This document shows positions 29,106-40,267 of a stretch of 64,000 nucleotides of DNA, one piece after another. Each line of letters begins with the position of its first letter. Position 1 is the stretch's first letter. The notes under the pieces were generated by a model that ran no database searches, was not told where the DNA came from, and worked only from the letters and a program-made list of their open reading frames with translations. This stretch comes from Pyropia yezoensis (lineage: Eukaryota; Rhodophyta; Bangiophyceae; Bangiales; Bangiaceae): assembly GCA_009829735.1 (NCBI GenBank), contig CM020618.1, forward strand, positions 26,140,894 through 26,204,893, read 5' to 3'. The position numbers were made by a program, and so were the translations under genes.

Positions 29106-29814
29106 GTAGCGACCGGTTGCGAACGAATGACCGTGCGCGGCAGTCCGGGCACCCCTCCCTTTTATCATATCCCTTTTATCGTTGTTTTTTTGCGGGTGGT
29201 GGGTGGACTGCCGAAGACGGGCGGTCGCAGGGGACCGCTTCCCGCCATTTTTTATGTGCCTTTTATTCATGGCGCTTGCGCTGTCCATGCAACAAGAAAG
29301 AACGGAGTGTGTGTGTGTGGCCTCGTCGTCGACGGGCCGCACCACCCTCTCATGTTGTTTTCTCATTATGTACTCTTTTTATTTACGGGAGCGCCTCCTC
29401 ACCCTGTACCTAACAACTGTAGCTAGGCTACGGGCCTGCCCCCATTCCCCCTCTTGTCCCCTTCTTGATTGGGCTGGCTTTGAGGGCCCCCGCTCGCTCC
29501 GTCGGCCCGCTGCCGCCCTCCTCTCAGCGGCAGAGGCAGCATGGGCGGCGGTCGACCCGCGGCGCACCCTCGCTTGCGCCGCATGCGTGCAGGGTGCACG
29601 GGGCCAATGCGCCCCTCTGCGCTCCCCCCTCCCCTGCCGAGGCGGCAACAGGACTCGGGACGGAGGCGATGGCTACCGTCGAGGCGGCCCCCATATCGTT
29701 ATGTTTCTTTTTTCATCGTCCCCGCCGACCCAGTGAGCAGAAAGGCGGTAGGGCCCTTGTCCCCAGGTACCCCCCCTCCTCCCCCTTCACCCCCGCCCCC
29801 CTCCCGGCCCCCAA
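29106..29814. other. Intergenic region between convergent VAP and PAK-like genes
   Basis: No domain-bearing ORF. It should hold both 3' ends, since the two genes converge. T-rich stretches near 29161-29195 and 29250-29270 fit the VAP 3' end. Confidence 0.4.
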
Positions 29815-32800
29815 TCACCTGAGGAGGCCCTTGCCCAGGACGGGCGACACGGGCCCCGGCGACGCACACTCCCCCCCCAGCCCCGGCGACTGCACATGCA
29901 TGGGGGCAAGGGCAGGGCGCCCCCCCCCGCCCCCCCCTCCCCCCCGCCCCACCCCCGCGGCCGTCGTCGCCGCGACCGCGGCGGCAGCCGCCGCGTCCCG
30001 CGCGGCCCGCCGCGCCCGGTGGGCGGCGACAAACGCAAAGATCCGCGCCATGTGCGGCCGCCCCGCGGCGCGGCGGAGGAAGGGGTGCCGCAGCAGCGCC
30101 GCGGCGGTCGGCCGCGCGTCGGGGTTGACGGCGGTGGCGGACGCGAGGAAGGCGCGAAAGTCGGCCGACCAGTCGCCGGGCCGGTCCAGGCCGGGGGAGC
30201 CGACGGTGGCGATGAGGAACATGGCCCGGAGGGGCGTTTCCGCCAGGTGGGGGGGGACCCCTGCGCGCACTCGAGGGCGAGGATGCCGGTGGACCAGACG
30301 TCCACCTTGACGCCATAGTCACGGCCGCGGATCACCTCGGGGGCCATCCTATGAAAGGGGGGGGGGGGGGGAGGGGGGGGGGGGGGGGGGAGGCAGAACA
30401 GACGGTGGGACCGTGCGGCGGATGGCGCGGTTAGTAGGTTGGCGCAAACGATCGGTGACACCCCCTCTCTTCCCCCACAGCGCCACCCCCACCAACGAAA
30501 AAAGGGCGGCGGTCCCCCAAAGAAGGGGGGCCGCCGCTGCCACCCCCGCGCGCTGCCGCTGCCACGCCGCGGCTCCCATGCCGCCGCCGCGAGCAGTGGA
30601 ATGCAGACACCCCCGCCCGCCCCACGCCCATCCCGTTGCTGCCCCCCCGACCATCCCCGCGCGCGCGCCTCCAGTCCCCACAGGCTACAGCAACCCACCA
30701 GCCAACCAACGCACCGCCCACCCCCCCACCGCCCACCGCCCACCCCCCACCGCCCACCCCCCGCCCCCACCACGCGGCAAGAAAGGACAGCGCAAAAAAG
30801 AAAAAACGTACCAAAAGGGCGTCCCCACAATCGTATTCCGCGCGGCGGCCTTGGCACTCAGCTGGGCGGCAAAGCCAAAGTCCGCCAGCTTGACCCCCCC
30901 CGCCCCGTCAATGAGCGTGTTGTCGCTCTTCACGTCCCGGTGTACCCGCCGCACCGCGTGGAGGGCGGCGAGGCCCGACAGCACCTCGCGGACCACATAG
31001 GCGATTTCCGGCTCGTGGAGGTGCGCCCCCCGGTCGGCGAGGTAGGAGAGCACGTCGGTGAGGGCGCCCGCGTCCATGTGCTCCATCACCATGTACACGT
31101 GCGGGCCCGACCGATGGGCGGCGGTGCATTTGACGAGGTTGGGGTGGTAGGCCGACGCGGCGACCGCAATCTCCAGCTTGTACGCGTCCAGGTCGGCGGC
31201 CGACGCGGGGGTCACCCGCTTGATCGCCACCGCCGCCCCCGTCGCCGGGTGCCGCGCGCGGTAGACGGTGCCGGAGGAGCCCTCCCCGATTTTGGTTACC
31301 CCGTCGTAGAGCACCAGCGGGTCCCCTTCCAGCCACTCCGGGGTCCACCGCTCCAGGCACGGCCCCGCCATCGACGCCGCGTCCCCGCCGCGGCGCTGCT
31401 GGGGGGGGGGGACCAGCGGTGGGGGTGGCGCCGCCGGCGCAACCGCGCCGTCGGCGCCACCACCACCACCCGCGGACACCGCCACTGGCACGGGCACCTC
31501 TGACACGAGCGCCACCCGCCGCACGCCGCCGCCGCCGCCGCCACCAACCCCCCCACCGCCGCCGCCGCCATCCCCCCCCCCCCACCACCGCCAGCGGCAA
31601 CGACCCCCCCCCCCCCCCCCCCGCCGCGCCCGCCGGCGGCGGCGGCGGCGGTAAAGCGGAGCACCTCGAGCACCGCCTGCGGGTGCGCGAGCGACTCGGA
31701 CCGCCCAATGCCCGACGCGGCCAGGCGGGCCTCCCAGTCGGGGGGGAGGCCCGCAAAGCCGGTCCGCGCGGCGGGGTCCACCGCCACGTGCACCGTGTGC
31801 TGCAGGCACAGGGGGCGGCCAATGGCCAGCGCCCCGGGGGGGGGGGGGGGGGGAGCGACCGCCCGCCGCCGCCGCCGCCGCCGCCGGGGATGACGTCGGG
31901 GTATGGACGGCCGCTGGGGGGTTGGGGGGGGGGAGGAGGCCACCGCCGCCGCCGCCGGCAGCGCCTGCGGTGGTGGCGGCGTTTGCAGCGGCGTTTGCGG
32001 CGGTGGCAGCGGCAGTGGCAGCCGAGGTGACACCCGCACCGCCACCATCCGCCGAGGCGCCCCGGCCGGACGGTGGCCCGGCAGAGGCGGTAGCAGCCGT
32101 GGCCGTGGTGGTGGTGGTGGTCGTCGCCGCCGTGGCGGCGGTCGTCGTCGTCTGTGTCGTTGTGGTTGCTGTTGTGGCCGCCGCCGCCGACACGGCGGCC
32201 GCGGCGGCGGCGGCCGCCCGGGAGCGGCGGGCGCCGCCCAACACGCGGCGGATGCTGGGCCGCCCCACCGCCACGGCCATCCCCCCCCCCGCCACCGACG
32301 CCGACGCCGACGCCGACGCCCCCGCGGTGGCCGCGTCGGTGGCCGCTGGCACACCGTGCACCACCGTGGCGCCCGCCGCGGCGGCCTCGACGGCGGTGAG
32401 TTCCGACAGGGCGGCGGCAACGGCGGCACCCCCGCCGGGGACCTTGGCCACCCCGCCGCCGCCGCCCGCCGACGGGCGGCGCGCCTTGGCCAGCGCCTTT
32501 CTCGGCGACAGGTGCACCGCCCCCGCCCCCCCCATCGACGATGCCGTACGCGTTCTCACGGTGGGGGAGCCAAACCCACCGCCGCCGCCGCCGCCACCCC
32601 CACTGCCCGAGACGGTTGGCCGCCGCCGACGGGCACCGCCACCCCCGCCGCCGCCGCCGCCGCCGCCGCCGCTGCTCCCAGGGGTACTGCCGGCGGTCCC
32701 CCCCCCCCCACCCCGGCGGCCAACTGGCCGGGGCGGGGACACGGCGTAGGCGACGCGGAGGGCCTCCTCCAGCCCCGCGTACGTGCCCGTCGCGCCGTCG

Positions 32801-33041
32801 TACTCCACGTGGATCTGCCGGCGGAGCGCAAACGGCCGGCTGATGGCCATGGACGGGGGGGGGGGGGTGGCGGCGGCCGCGTCGCCGCCGCCGCCGCCCA
32901 TGGGCGCGTCGAGGGGGGCGGGCCGGGGGGGGGGGGCGTCGTCGGGAGGCCCCCGCCGGGGGCGCACGGGCAGGGGGGGCAGCCGCCCATGAGGCCGCCA
33001 CCCCCACCCCCACCCCCACCCCCACCCCAACCGCCACCGCC

Positions 33042-33077
<36 letters not shown>

Positions 33078-33470
33078 AAAGCGCATGCCACCGCCGTTGG
33101 ACGTCCCGCCGCTGGCCGTCATGCACTGCCGCAGCGGCGGCGGGAGGTGCACGGCAGCGGCGGTGGGCGCAAGGAACGGGCGCACAGCAGAACGGGCGGC
33201 TGCGGGGGCGGCGGCAGAGGGGGGGGGTGGCGGCGCCTTGAGCGGCGTCACTCCCCCCATGGTCACGTCCTCCATCAGGGGGGGGGGGGGGGGGGGGGGG
33301 GGGCGGGGTGGGGGGGGCAGGGGGTGGGTGGCGGCGGCGGTGGTGGTGGTGGTGGTGGTTGTGGTGGTGGCGGCAGCAGCAGCGGCAATGTCCCGGCTAC
33401 CGCGACGGTAATGGGAGCGCTCCCGTCGGTCTGGGGCGGCCCCCCCAGGGGCCGAGTGGCGGTTGCCCAT
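29815..33470 (-). CDS. PAK-type (STE20) protein kinase with two CRIB motifs
   Basis: PAKs are Ser/Thr kinases activated by Cdc42/Rac GTPases binding the CRIB motif. Kinase motifs: GEGSSGTVYRA (P-loop), VAIKRV (Lys), HRDVKSDN (catalytic loop), DFGFAAQL, GTPFW-MAPE and DVWSTGILALE. The C-lobe TPLRAMFLIAT...PHLAETP is PAK-like. A GT-AG intron (30349-30811) splits the Trp codon of GTPFW. CRIB 2 (about 31650-31830) is a near-perfect PAK box with HTVHVAVD...GFAGLPPDW and NPQAVLEVL-like HPQAVLEVL. CRIB 1 (about 32740-32850) has ISRPFALRRQIHVEYD. The N-terminus MGNRHS fits N-myristoylation (ATG 33470). The modules lie in different frames, separated by homopolymers (31604-31622 C19, 31836-31853 G18, 30249-30256 G8, and G runs near 32.86-33.07 kb). 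Assembly errors or a decayed gene would both explain this. Confidence 0.82.
30349..30811 (-). other. Intron in the PAK-like kinase gene
   Basis: On the minus strand it begins GTACGTTTTT and ends CCCTTTCATAG. Removing it joins TTT-TG to G-ATG-GCC, restoring the invariant FW-MAPE of the activation segment. Close to the acceptor is a ~37-base C-rich run that serves as the polypyrimidine tract. Confidence 0.9.
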
Positions 33471-35082
33471 GGCAGTGGGAGGGGCGGGTTGGGGGCCGCC
33501 GGGGGGGGGGAAGAGGGGGAAGGGCAGACAGATGAAAGGCAAGGAAGGGGGGAAAGGGAGGGGGAGCGGCGGGGTGCACGCGGTGCGGAGGAAGTCGGGT
33601 GTGGAAGTGACAGGGAGGTAGGGGGGAGTAGCGGGGGGCGAGGCCGGGGGGGGGGGGGGGGGGCGGAGGGGGACGACGTCGACGAGCGGGGGAGGGGCGG
33701 GCGCACCGGGAGGGTGTGTGTCGGCAGAGGTGGCGGCGGCAGGAGGTTTGGGGTTACGGGGCACAGGGGGAGGAGAGCACGTCTGCGGTAGCCTCGGGCA
33801 CCGAGCTGGCGGCCACTCTGCCTGGCGCGTCCGCGGCCGCCGCCCACAGGAGGCCGGCCGGCCGTGGGGGGGTCCCTCCTCCTACCTCGTGGACGGGGGC
33901 GGCCGCGGCCCGCCGCCGCCACACTGCCTGCCGCCCGACGGAGCGGGGGGGGCAGACACAGCGGCGGTTTGCTACGCGGCAGCGGCTGCGGCAGGGGGGG
34001 CAACGGCAACGTTGCGTGGGGGTGGGCGAAGCTGCCGCGGCCTGGCGGGGTCGGTGGGTAGGATGATAGGTGTAGGGGTGGGTGGACGTGTGCGGGAGGG
34101 GGGGGGGGGGGGGGGAGGGGAGGGAGGGGTGGTGCGCGTAGGCGCAGCCGCCGTCCACGCCTGGCGGTCTCCCTGCTGCGGGGCGGGCGGCGTTGACCCG
34201 CCCGCCGTACAGGCGCACAGCCGGCTGCCGCGGCGGCCTGCAACGGCTGGGGGGGGGCACCGCCGGTCGGCCGGGGTGGGGGTTTTGGGCGGGGGGGGGG
34301 CGCAACGGTGGTGCGGACGTTGCAGAGTGGCGACCGTGCACCTGTATGTACGAACAGGAGGCTGACGGATCAGGGCCCCCCCCTTGGCACGGCGGCGGGC
34401 GGGTCACGTCCGCCGGCCGGCCGTCCCTCGCCGATCGACTCTTTCGGATATAGCCCGCACGCGGGTGGAAGGGATGGCAGTGGCGGACTACACAGGCTGC
34501 CCGACCTCCGTCTGGGCTGGCCGCCCCCGCTTTGAACGTTCAAGCGACCCGCTGTCGGTGCTCGTTTGAACTGTTGGCGGGACATGCGGACGGCAAGCTC
34601 CCGGGATGGGTTGTGTCGGTGAACTTACAAGCAAGTACGTATTTGCGTACTTTGGTCGCACGTTGGCTTTACAGTGAGACCCCTCTATTGGCCATGGGCA
34701 CCCACCGCCTGCAGAAGCAGCCTCCCGCCGAGGTCGTCCAACGCTCATGCGCACCAGCGGGTGTCGTGAGCGCCCCCTCTTCCAAACCAACAGACCGCCC
34801 AGGGGTACATACATACTGTACATTCATACAGTACCATTGGCAGCGGTCCGCCTCACGGGACGCCCTGCGTTTCTAGTTGTTTCTTCCACGACGCTCGCTG
34901 TGCAACGTATAGCGCCGTAGCCGCCGCCTCCCCCCTCCTCCTCCACCCGACCCCCCCGTCAAGACGCCTCCCCCCCTCCGACGGTGCACTGCCCTCCTCC
35001 CCACGCCCGTCCGCTCCCCCCCTTCCTCCCCCCCGCCCCGTCCGGCGGCCGCCGCCCCGTGCCACCCCCGTCGCCGCCCTCC
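33471..35082. other. Intergenic region between divergent PAK-like and DUF423 genes
   Basis: 33.5-34.3 kb is G-run-rich with compositional ORFs only. 34.4-34.9 kb has lower GC and no long ORF. Promoters of both flanking genes should lie here. The last ~150 bases before the DUF423 ATG are C/T-rich leader. Confidence 0.4.
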
Positions 35083-35820
35083 ATGACCGGCCCGTCGCCG
35101 CTCCTCCGCGCCGCCGCGGTCAATGGCGCCGCCGCCGTTGCGCTCGGCGCGTTTGGCGCCCACGGTACGTGCGCGCGGTCTTGCTGACGGGGAGCGAGGG
35201 GATGAGGGTGGGGGCGAGGAACGCTGCTGATGCGGCCGTCCGCGTTGGCGCGGCGGCGGCGGCGGTGTGCTGGCGGCGGTGGGCTGGCGGCTTGACCTGG
35301 GGGAAATGGGCGGGGGGGGGGGGGGGGGAGGAGGGAGGAGGGAGAGTGCCCTCTGATAGCGACTTGGTTTTCCAGTGCTGCAGTCGGATGCCCGCCCTCC
35401 TGTTTTTTGCGTGCGCGTCCCTGTCTCTTACTTTCGTGAATTCTTCTCTGCGCTCGCCGCTGTCGCCTCCCCCTTTGCCTTTCCCCTTCCCATCTCGGCC
35501 GCCGGCCTCTCCTCCTCCCCCCAGGCATGAAGGCCCGCCTCATCAATGAGCCCGCCCGCTCCGCCGCGTGGGCGACCGCCTCCTCGTACCAGCTGGGGCA
35601 CGCACTCGCCGCCGCGGTCGCCGCCCTCCCCGATGCCTCTGCCGCGGGTAGGCGGCTGCTGGCTCCCCGCGCGTCCATGGCGCTGACGGCGGGCTCCCTC
35701 CTCTTCTCTGGCAGCCTCTATGCCTATGCCGCGTCGGGGGTGCGGGGGGTGGCGGCGGGCGCCCCGGTCGGGGGGGCCATCATGGTGGCTGGCTGGCTGG
35801 CGCTCGCTGCGGGCGTATGA
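35083..35820 (+). CDS. DUF423/TMEM256-like small membrane protein, 125 aa, two exons
   Basis: The DUF423 family (bacterial YgdD, animal TMEM256) are small multi-pass membrane proteins of unknown role. Exon 1 is 35083-35164 and exon 2 is 35525-35820, with a 360-bp GT-AG intron (GTACGT ... CCCCCAG) that splits a Gly codon. The joined protein has the family pattern: N-terminal Leu/Ala helix with ALGAFGAHG directly before the splice, then MKARL, a Tyr/His-containing helix (SYQLGHAL), a third helix with FSGSLYAYA, and the C-terminal P-x-GG-x-x-x-x-x-GW motif (APVGGAIMVAGW). The length and four hydrophobic stretches fit the family. The ATG is the only one in frame before the conserved helix. Confidence 0.9.
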
Positions 35821-37591
35821 CACGCGTACCTTGCTAGTGGAGGGGGCCCATAAAAGGGGGGCAGGGGGGAGGATGGATGGGGTGGGGAAGAGGAGCGGGA
35901 GGTGGTGCGGGTGTGTGGGTGTGTCCGTTGGGCCTTCGTGACGCGTCGTCGGCAGCGGTGCGTGCTTCTCCTCTTTTTTGGTGCCTTGTTTTGTGTTGTG
36001 TATATCTGTGCTTTTTGTGCGGTCGCAGCTGCCGTGCGCCATATGGAAAAGTACGGCGGCGGTTGCCACCGCCACCGCCTCCGCCCTACCCCCGACGCTC
36101 CCGCGGGCCCCGCGACGCACCACTGCAGCCATTCCTTGCCTCCCCTCTTCACCCCCCGCTCCGGGCTGGGCTCGTGCTTTCCCTCATCCACCCCTCTGGC
36201 ATATCGGGTACGAGGCACTGGACGCTCACCTGCCGCACTCCTGTCGACTGCCCGCGGGGCCTTATTCATTTGCTGCGTTGCCGTGGCCCTGGAGGTCGGG
36301 GGGGTACCGTCATCAAGCAAGAGGAGGAGGTCACGTGCCCTTCATCGGGCCGTGCAGACGCGCACAGCAGCTTCCCTTTCCTCGCGACCCGCACTTGATC
36401 CCTGCTCACTCACTTCCGCCTGTCCGTGCTCTGCTTTCTTTACGCGGTCTCCAGTGGGTGAGGGGAGGCGGGGGGTGGGGATACACACTCGCGTTCGGTG
36501 GCAGCGCTGCCCCCCCCCCCAATGTACCAGAGGCACTCGACGCCCTCTTGGTATTTAGCGGGTGTTGACTGGCTGTGCTCGCAGGGAGTTGTCACACCTC
36601 GCACCATCGCCGCCCGCTGAAAACCCCGAGAGGTGCGTCTCAACCAGGGGGGGCCGGCAGCGGGTGCCCCATAGCTGGCTTCTGTATCGTGTCGGGTGAG
36701 GGTGGCGGGAGGCGGCGGTTGGAGGCGGGTGGCGAGAGGGCACGGTTGGCTGCGCAGAGGGGCTTGAAGGCGTACCCACCAACAATCCGACAATGGATTA
36801 TAATGCAACGTTACAGAGCGAAATTTCATGTTCTTCTAACGAAGCGACAGCCAATCAGATGAAGCCCACGGAGACTTCCGTTGGTCTGTTTCTGACTATG
36901 TAATTAAATGTCTAATTGTAGTCCGGCTACCCTGCTCGAAAGTGGAAAGGAAGAGGGTCACATGAAGAGTGCCAAATGAGATAAATCGTCTGAATTTGTG
37001 ATGCTGCCACTTTCTGTTCGATCGCGGGAGCCAATAGGCGGGCGAGAATTATGTGTACTTCGGTGGAGATCTACTGTGACATGCGTGGGGCTCTGCTCGC
37101 GTCTCGTCAACTTTAGGAACTCGCCTTAAACACTGGGATTCGCCATGACAAGGCCGCCAACAGCCGTGACAAGGTTTTTCGAGGTCACCTGCAGTACCGC
37201 CACCGACCTCAACGCCGTCGCTCGGGCGGGTCGCCCTTGTTCTGGAACCGGGGTCGCCGGAAAAACAGATGTCTGCCTGGTCACACCTCCTGCCCCTTGT
37301 GCTGTGCGCACCTATTTACTGGCGTGTGGGCTGCGCTTGGCTGCAAGCCCGTCCCTCCTACTGGATACTGTAGTGCCCTCTTGCGTGCCCTCCCCAACTA
37401 CCAACCTCCTCCCTTCCGCTTCCTTCTCCTCCCACATGCACATCTAAGCCCAGCGCCCTCTTCATCCCTCGCTCGTGCCCGCCCTCCCTCGCGCCTGTCA
37501 TCCAAGCCAGCCCGACGCTCCCCCTCACCCCCCTCCTCCCCCCCCCTTCCCCTTTCCCTCAACCCCCCCGCGTGGGGGCCGTTTCATCACT
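35821..37591. other. Intergenic region
   Basis: No ORF with a recognisable domain. 36.78-37.15 kb is clearly lower in GC and contains a CCAATCA box (36851-36857). CT-rich sequence at 37.45-37.58 kb looks like the leader of the next gene. Confidence 0.4.
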
Positions 37592-38626
37592 ATGCCTCCC
37601 GACACGTGGAACCCTGAGTATTCGCGCGCCCCTCCCCCGCCGTCAGGCGCCGCGCCTGGTTGGACCTCCCCCGCCTGCGGGTTCGATGCTGCCGGCGGTG
37701 CGTGGGCTGGTGCTGCCGGCGGTGCGTGGGTCGGCACTCCCGGCAGTTCCTATTGCCAAGGCTATGGCGGCGCCGGCGGCGCCGGCGGCGGTGTGACCGG
37801 TGTTGGTGCCGGCTATGATGTTGGCACTGGCGGTGGGACCGCCTTTGGCGGCGGCGGCATCGGTAACCTCGCCGATGGCTTGGGCGCCAACGGTGCGTGT
37901 GTCGGGGAGCACGGCTCGTACATGTATGAGCAGCGCACCTCGTACACTTGCGGTGGCGATCACCCCGGCGCCGCTGCGTTTAGCGGCGGCGGCTACCACC
38001 CCCACGGCCTCTCTGTCTCACCCCACGGCCTCCCTGTCTCCACGGATCGGCGCGCCTATCACCCGTCCGTTTCCGCTCTGCCACCCGTCCCCAACAGCTT
38101 CCCTGCGGTCGTGCTTGAGCCGTCGCTGGGCATGCCCGCCGCCGCCGTGGCGGAGGCGACGTGCCTCCTCGCGAGGGCGGTGGGCAAACCGTCCGCCATT
38201 CAAATGGCTCTTCTGACGCCCCCCCCACGTGGTCGGCCGGGGGCGCCCCGTTACGAATTCCAGAGGGGCCCCGACATGCCGCGGTCCGTCTATGAGAGGC
38301 TCTGCCCCTTCATCCCCGTCTTTCCCTGGCTCGCCGGCGGCGGGGGGGGGGTGCCCGTCCCGCCAGCCGGCTCGCTCTTCCCGCGCTTAGGCATGCCCGA
38401 GCGCATCCTTGGCGCCGACTTCCCGGCGACGCCCGCGGCGCCAACCGTCGCAGACGAGGTGCGCCACGCCGCGGACACGGTCTTTCGACATTGGGCGATG
38501 GGCTATACGACGCTGCCGGTGGAACGGTTCATCATGGCCACCTGGACGGCGGGGGTGAACCTGTGCGACGCGGTCGAGCGCACCGTGTGGCCCAACGGTG
38601 TGTCGCTGCACGACTTCACAGAGTAG
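37592..38626 (+). CDS. Unidentified protein, 344 aa
   Basis: The ATG at 37592 (start MPPDTWNPEY) opens a clean frame to the TAG at 38624. Residues 1-180 are Gly/Ala/Tyr/Pro-rich with short repeats (GGAWAGA/GGAWVGT; HPHGLSVSPHGLPVS) and look disordered. Residues ~185-344 have mixed composition, predicted helices and several Trp/Phe residues (CPFIPVFPWL, VRHAADTVFRHWAMGY, MATWTAGVNLCDAVERTVW), so a folded C-terminal domain is likely. There is no signal peptide or membrane span. The longer open frame upstream lacks an ATG. I do not recognise the family. Pure compositional ORFs in this window lack such a domain, which is why this one is called. Confidence 0.6.
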   Translation: MPPDTWNPEYSRAPPPPSGAAPGWTSPACGFDAAGGAWAGAAGGAWVGTPGSSYCQGYGGAGGAGGGVTGVGAGYDVGTGGGTAFGGGGIGNLADGLGANGACVGEHGSYMYEQRTSYTCGGDHPGAAAFSGGGYHPHGLSVSPHGLPVSTDRRAYHPSVSALPPVPNSFPAVVLEPSLGMPAAAVAEATCLLARAVGKPSAIQMALLTPPPRGRPGAPRYEFQRGPDMPRSVYERLCPFIPVFPWLAGGGGGVPVPPAGSLFPRLGMPERILGADFPATPAAPTVADEVRHAADTVFRHWAMGYTTLPVERFIMATWTAGVNLCDAVERTVWPNGVSLHDFTE

Positions 38627-40064
38627 GTTGCTGGGTTTTTTTTTGGCGGCGCGTCATCCACGCGCTGCCACCGCTGGACAGCTTGGGCGGGCCGTCTGTC
38701 GAGGGGCGGGGTTGGGGGGTTGGGGGGAGGCGGTTGGTAGGGGCGTCCTTCCCTCGTTGACGCCCTTGCGGACGGGCGCGTCAGCTGCCCCACCCGCCGG
38801 CGCCACGCCACCCCGCTCTGCATCCAGACGACTCACACCGCCTTCTCCCCGCGTTTTCTGTGGTTATTTTTTTATTGGCCCCCCTCTTCCCCCCCCCCAC
38901 CCCCCCCCCCGCCCCTCCGCCTTGCGCCTCGTCCACGCGTGTGGGTGGGGTGGCTTGCACAGGTGGTGGGTACAGCAGTGGGTGCTCTGGCGGTCCGCTC
39001 TCCGACTCCACCACCACCAATGACGCTCTCCTCCCAGACGGCGGCGCGGGCTGGCGGGAACGGCGGGTGGCGGCAGCGACGGCATCAGTGGCAGCGGTGG
39101 CAGCGGTGGCGGCGGGAGGGGGGGGGAGGGGAGGGGAGGGGAGGGGAGGGGAGGGGAGGGGAGGGGAGGGGAGGGGAGGGGAGGGGAGGGGAGAGGCCCC
39201 CGCCGTGATTCACCATTGGGAGGGGAGAGGCCCCCGCCGTGATTCACCATTGACGCAAGACGGTGGGTTGGACTCCGCCACCGCGCAGGTCGAGGAATGA
39301 GTAGTGCGAGCGGGACGAGCGGCGACAACCAGAGAGTGGGGGACGCAGGCGTAGGTACCACGCAGCACAGCTTATCGCCTGTCAAACTTTCCTTGCTTTT
39401 TCGGGAAATTCTCGAGCAAAAACCTGCATAAATCCTGCATTGACGCCCCCTCAAGGCATCATAGACACCGCTTTTCCCCCCTCTTCTTGCTTTCTGCCTA
39501 TAACAGCTCGGGCGATTGGTGGTCACCACCTCCCTTGGTATGACCGGAAGCGCACGGGGCAGGAGAGCACTCTCGTGAGGCGCAAAGAAGCGACCGACCA
39601 TCGCTGCACCTGGGTGTAATGTTTATACAATCGCGTTTAAAAACCGCGCAATCTCTCGCACTGGTTAAGCAAAAACCTGCGCGACGACGGCTTTCAAGGG
39701 TCTGCATGGAAAAATCTCTCCACCTTGCTCGACATCTACGGCGTCAATTCTGACCAATGGAACGCCCTATCCAGCAAACAGCAGCGCCACCGCTGTTGTC
39801 ATTGGTTGACAGAACACCGACAGCGGCCGTCGTGTCGGTCATCCTGGGGGAGATTCTTTGGCCTCAGCCCAGCCCCTCGATCAGAAAAGCAAAATCGTTC
39901 TCGAGCTGATCATTTTCGTGCTCGAGCAGGGCAAGAATTTGCACAACGAAGCAAGAGATCTGGCCAAAATCGGGCTTGTATCTTGACAGGTGATAAGCAG
40001 TGCTGCGCCGGCGACAGGCTCGGAGGACGGCAAGACCACGATTTGACTGTGTCACGGCCCATCT
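38627..40064. other. Intergenic region with microsatellite
   Basis: The GC-rich left part carries the repeats listed separately. 39.3-40.06 kb is lower in GC with short ORFs of no recognised product. Confidence 0.4.
39117..39252 (+). repeat. (GGGGA)n microsatellite followed by a 34-bp tandem duplication
   Basis: About 15 uninterrupted GGGGA units (39117-39194) run into a 32-bp unit containing GAGAGGCCCCCGCCGTGATT. This unit is present at 39187-39218 and again at 39221-39252. It is a potential G-quadruplex array. Confidence 0.9.
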
Positions 40065-40267
40065 ATTGCAGTTCTCCCAATTTTGTCCCATGTGGACAAG
40101 AGCAAGAGCAAACTGCGTTTGACCAATTATATGACTCAGATGCTGCCTCTCTGGCCAATGACTGCTCTGCATGAGGGTCCGTTGCTGTACGAACAGTGTG
40201 AGAGGCGGTCCGAGACATTGCTGCTCGTTTGTGGCGACGCGTTTGTGGCGCCACAAACGCGACGCCA
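40065..40267 (+). repeat. Unclassified interspersed repeat, plus-oriented copy
   Basis: Starts ATTGCAGTTCTCCCAATTTT...GACAAGAGCAAGAGCAA (40065-40111) and ends with a TCCGAGACA...GTTTGTGGCGAC block. The same blocks occur in the same order on the minus strand at 42212-41845. The end contains a near-perfect palindrome (40232-40267, one mismatch) centred on GGCGCC. Confidence 0.7.

Noticed and set aside
31903-33791. Long plus-strand ORFs over the PAK-like gene
   Set aside because: Compositional Gly/Arg ORFs opposite a gene with recognisable CRIB and kinase motifs.
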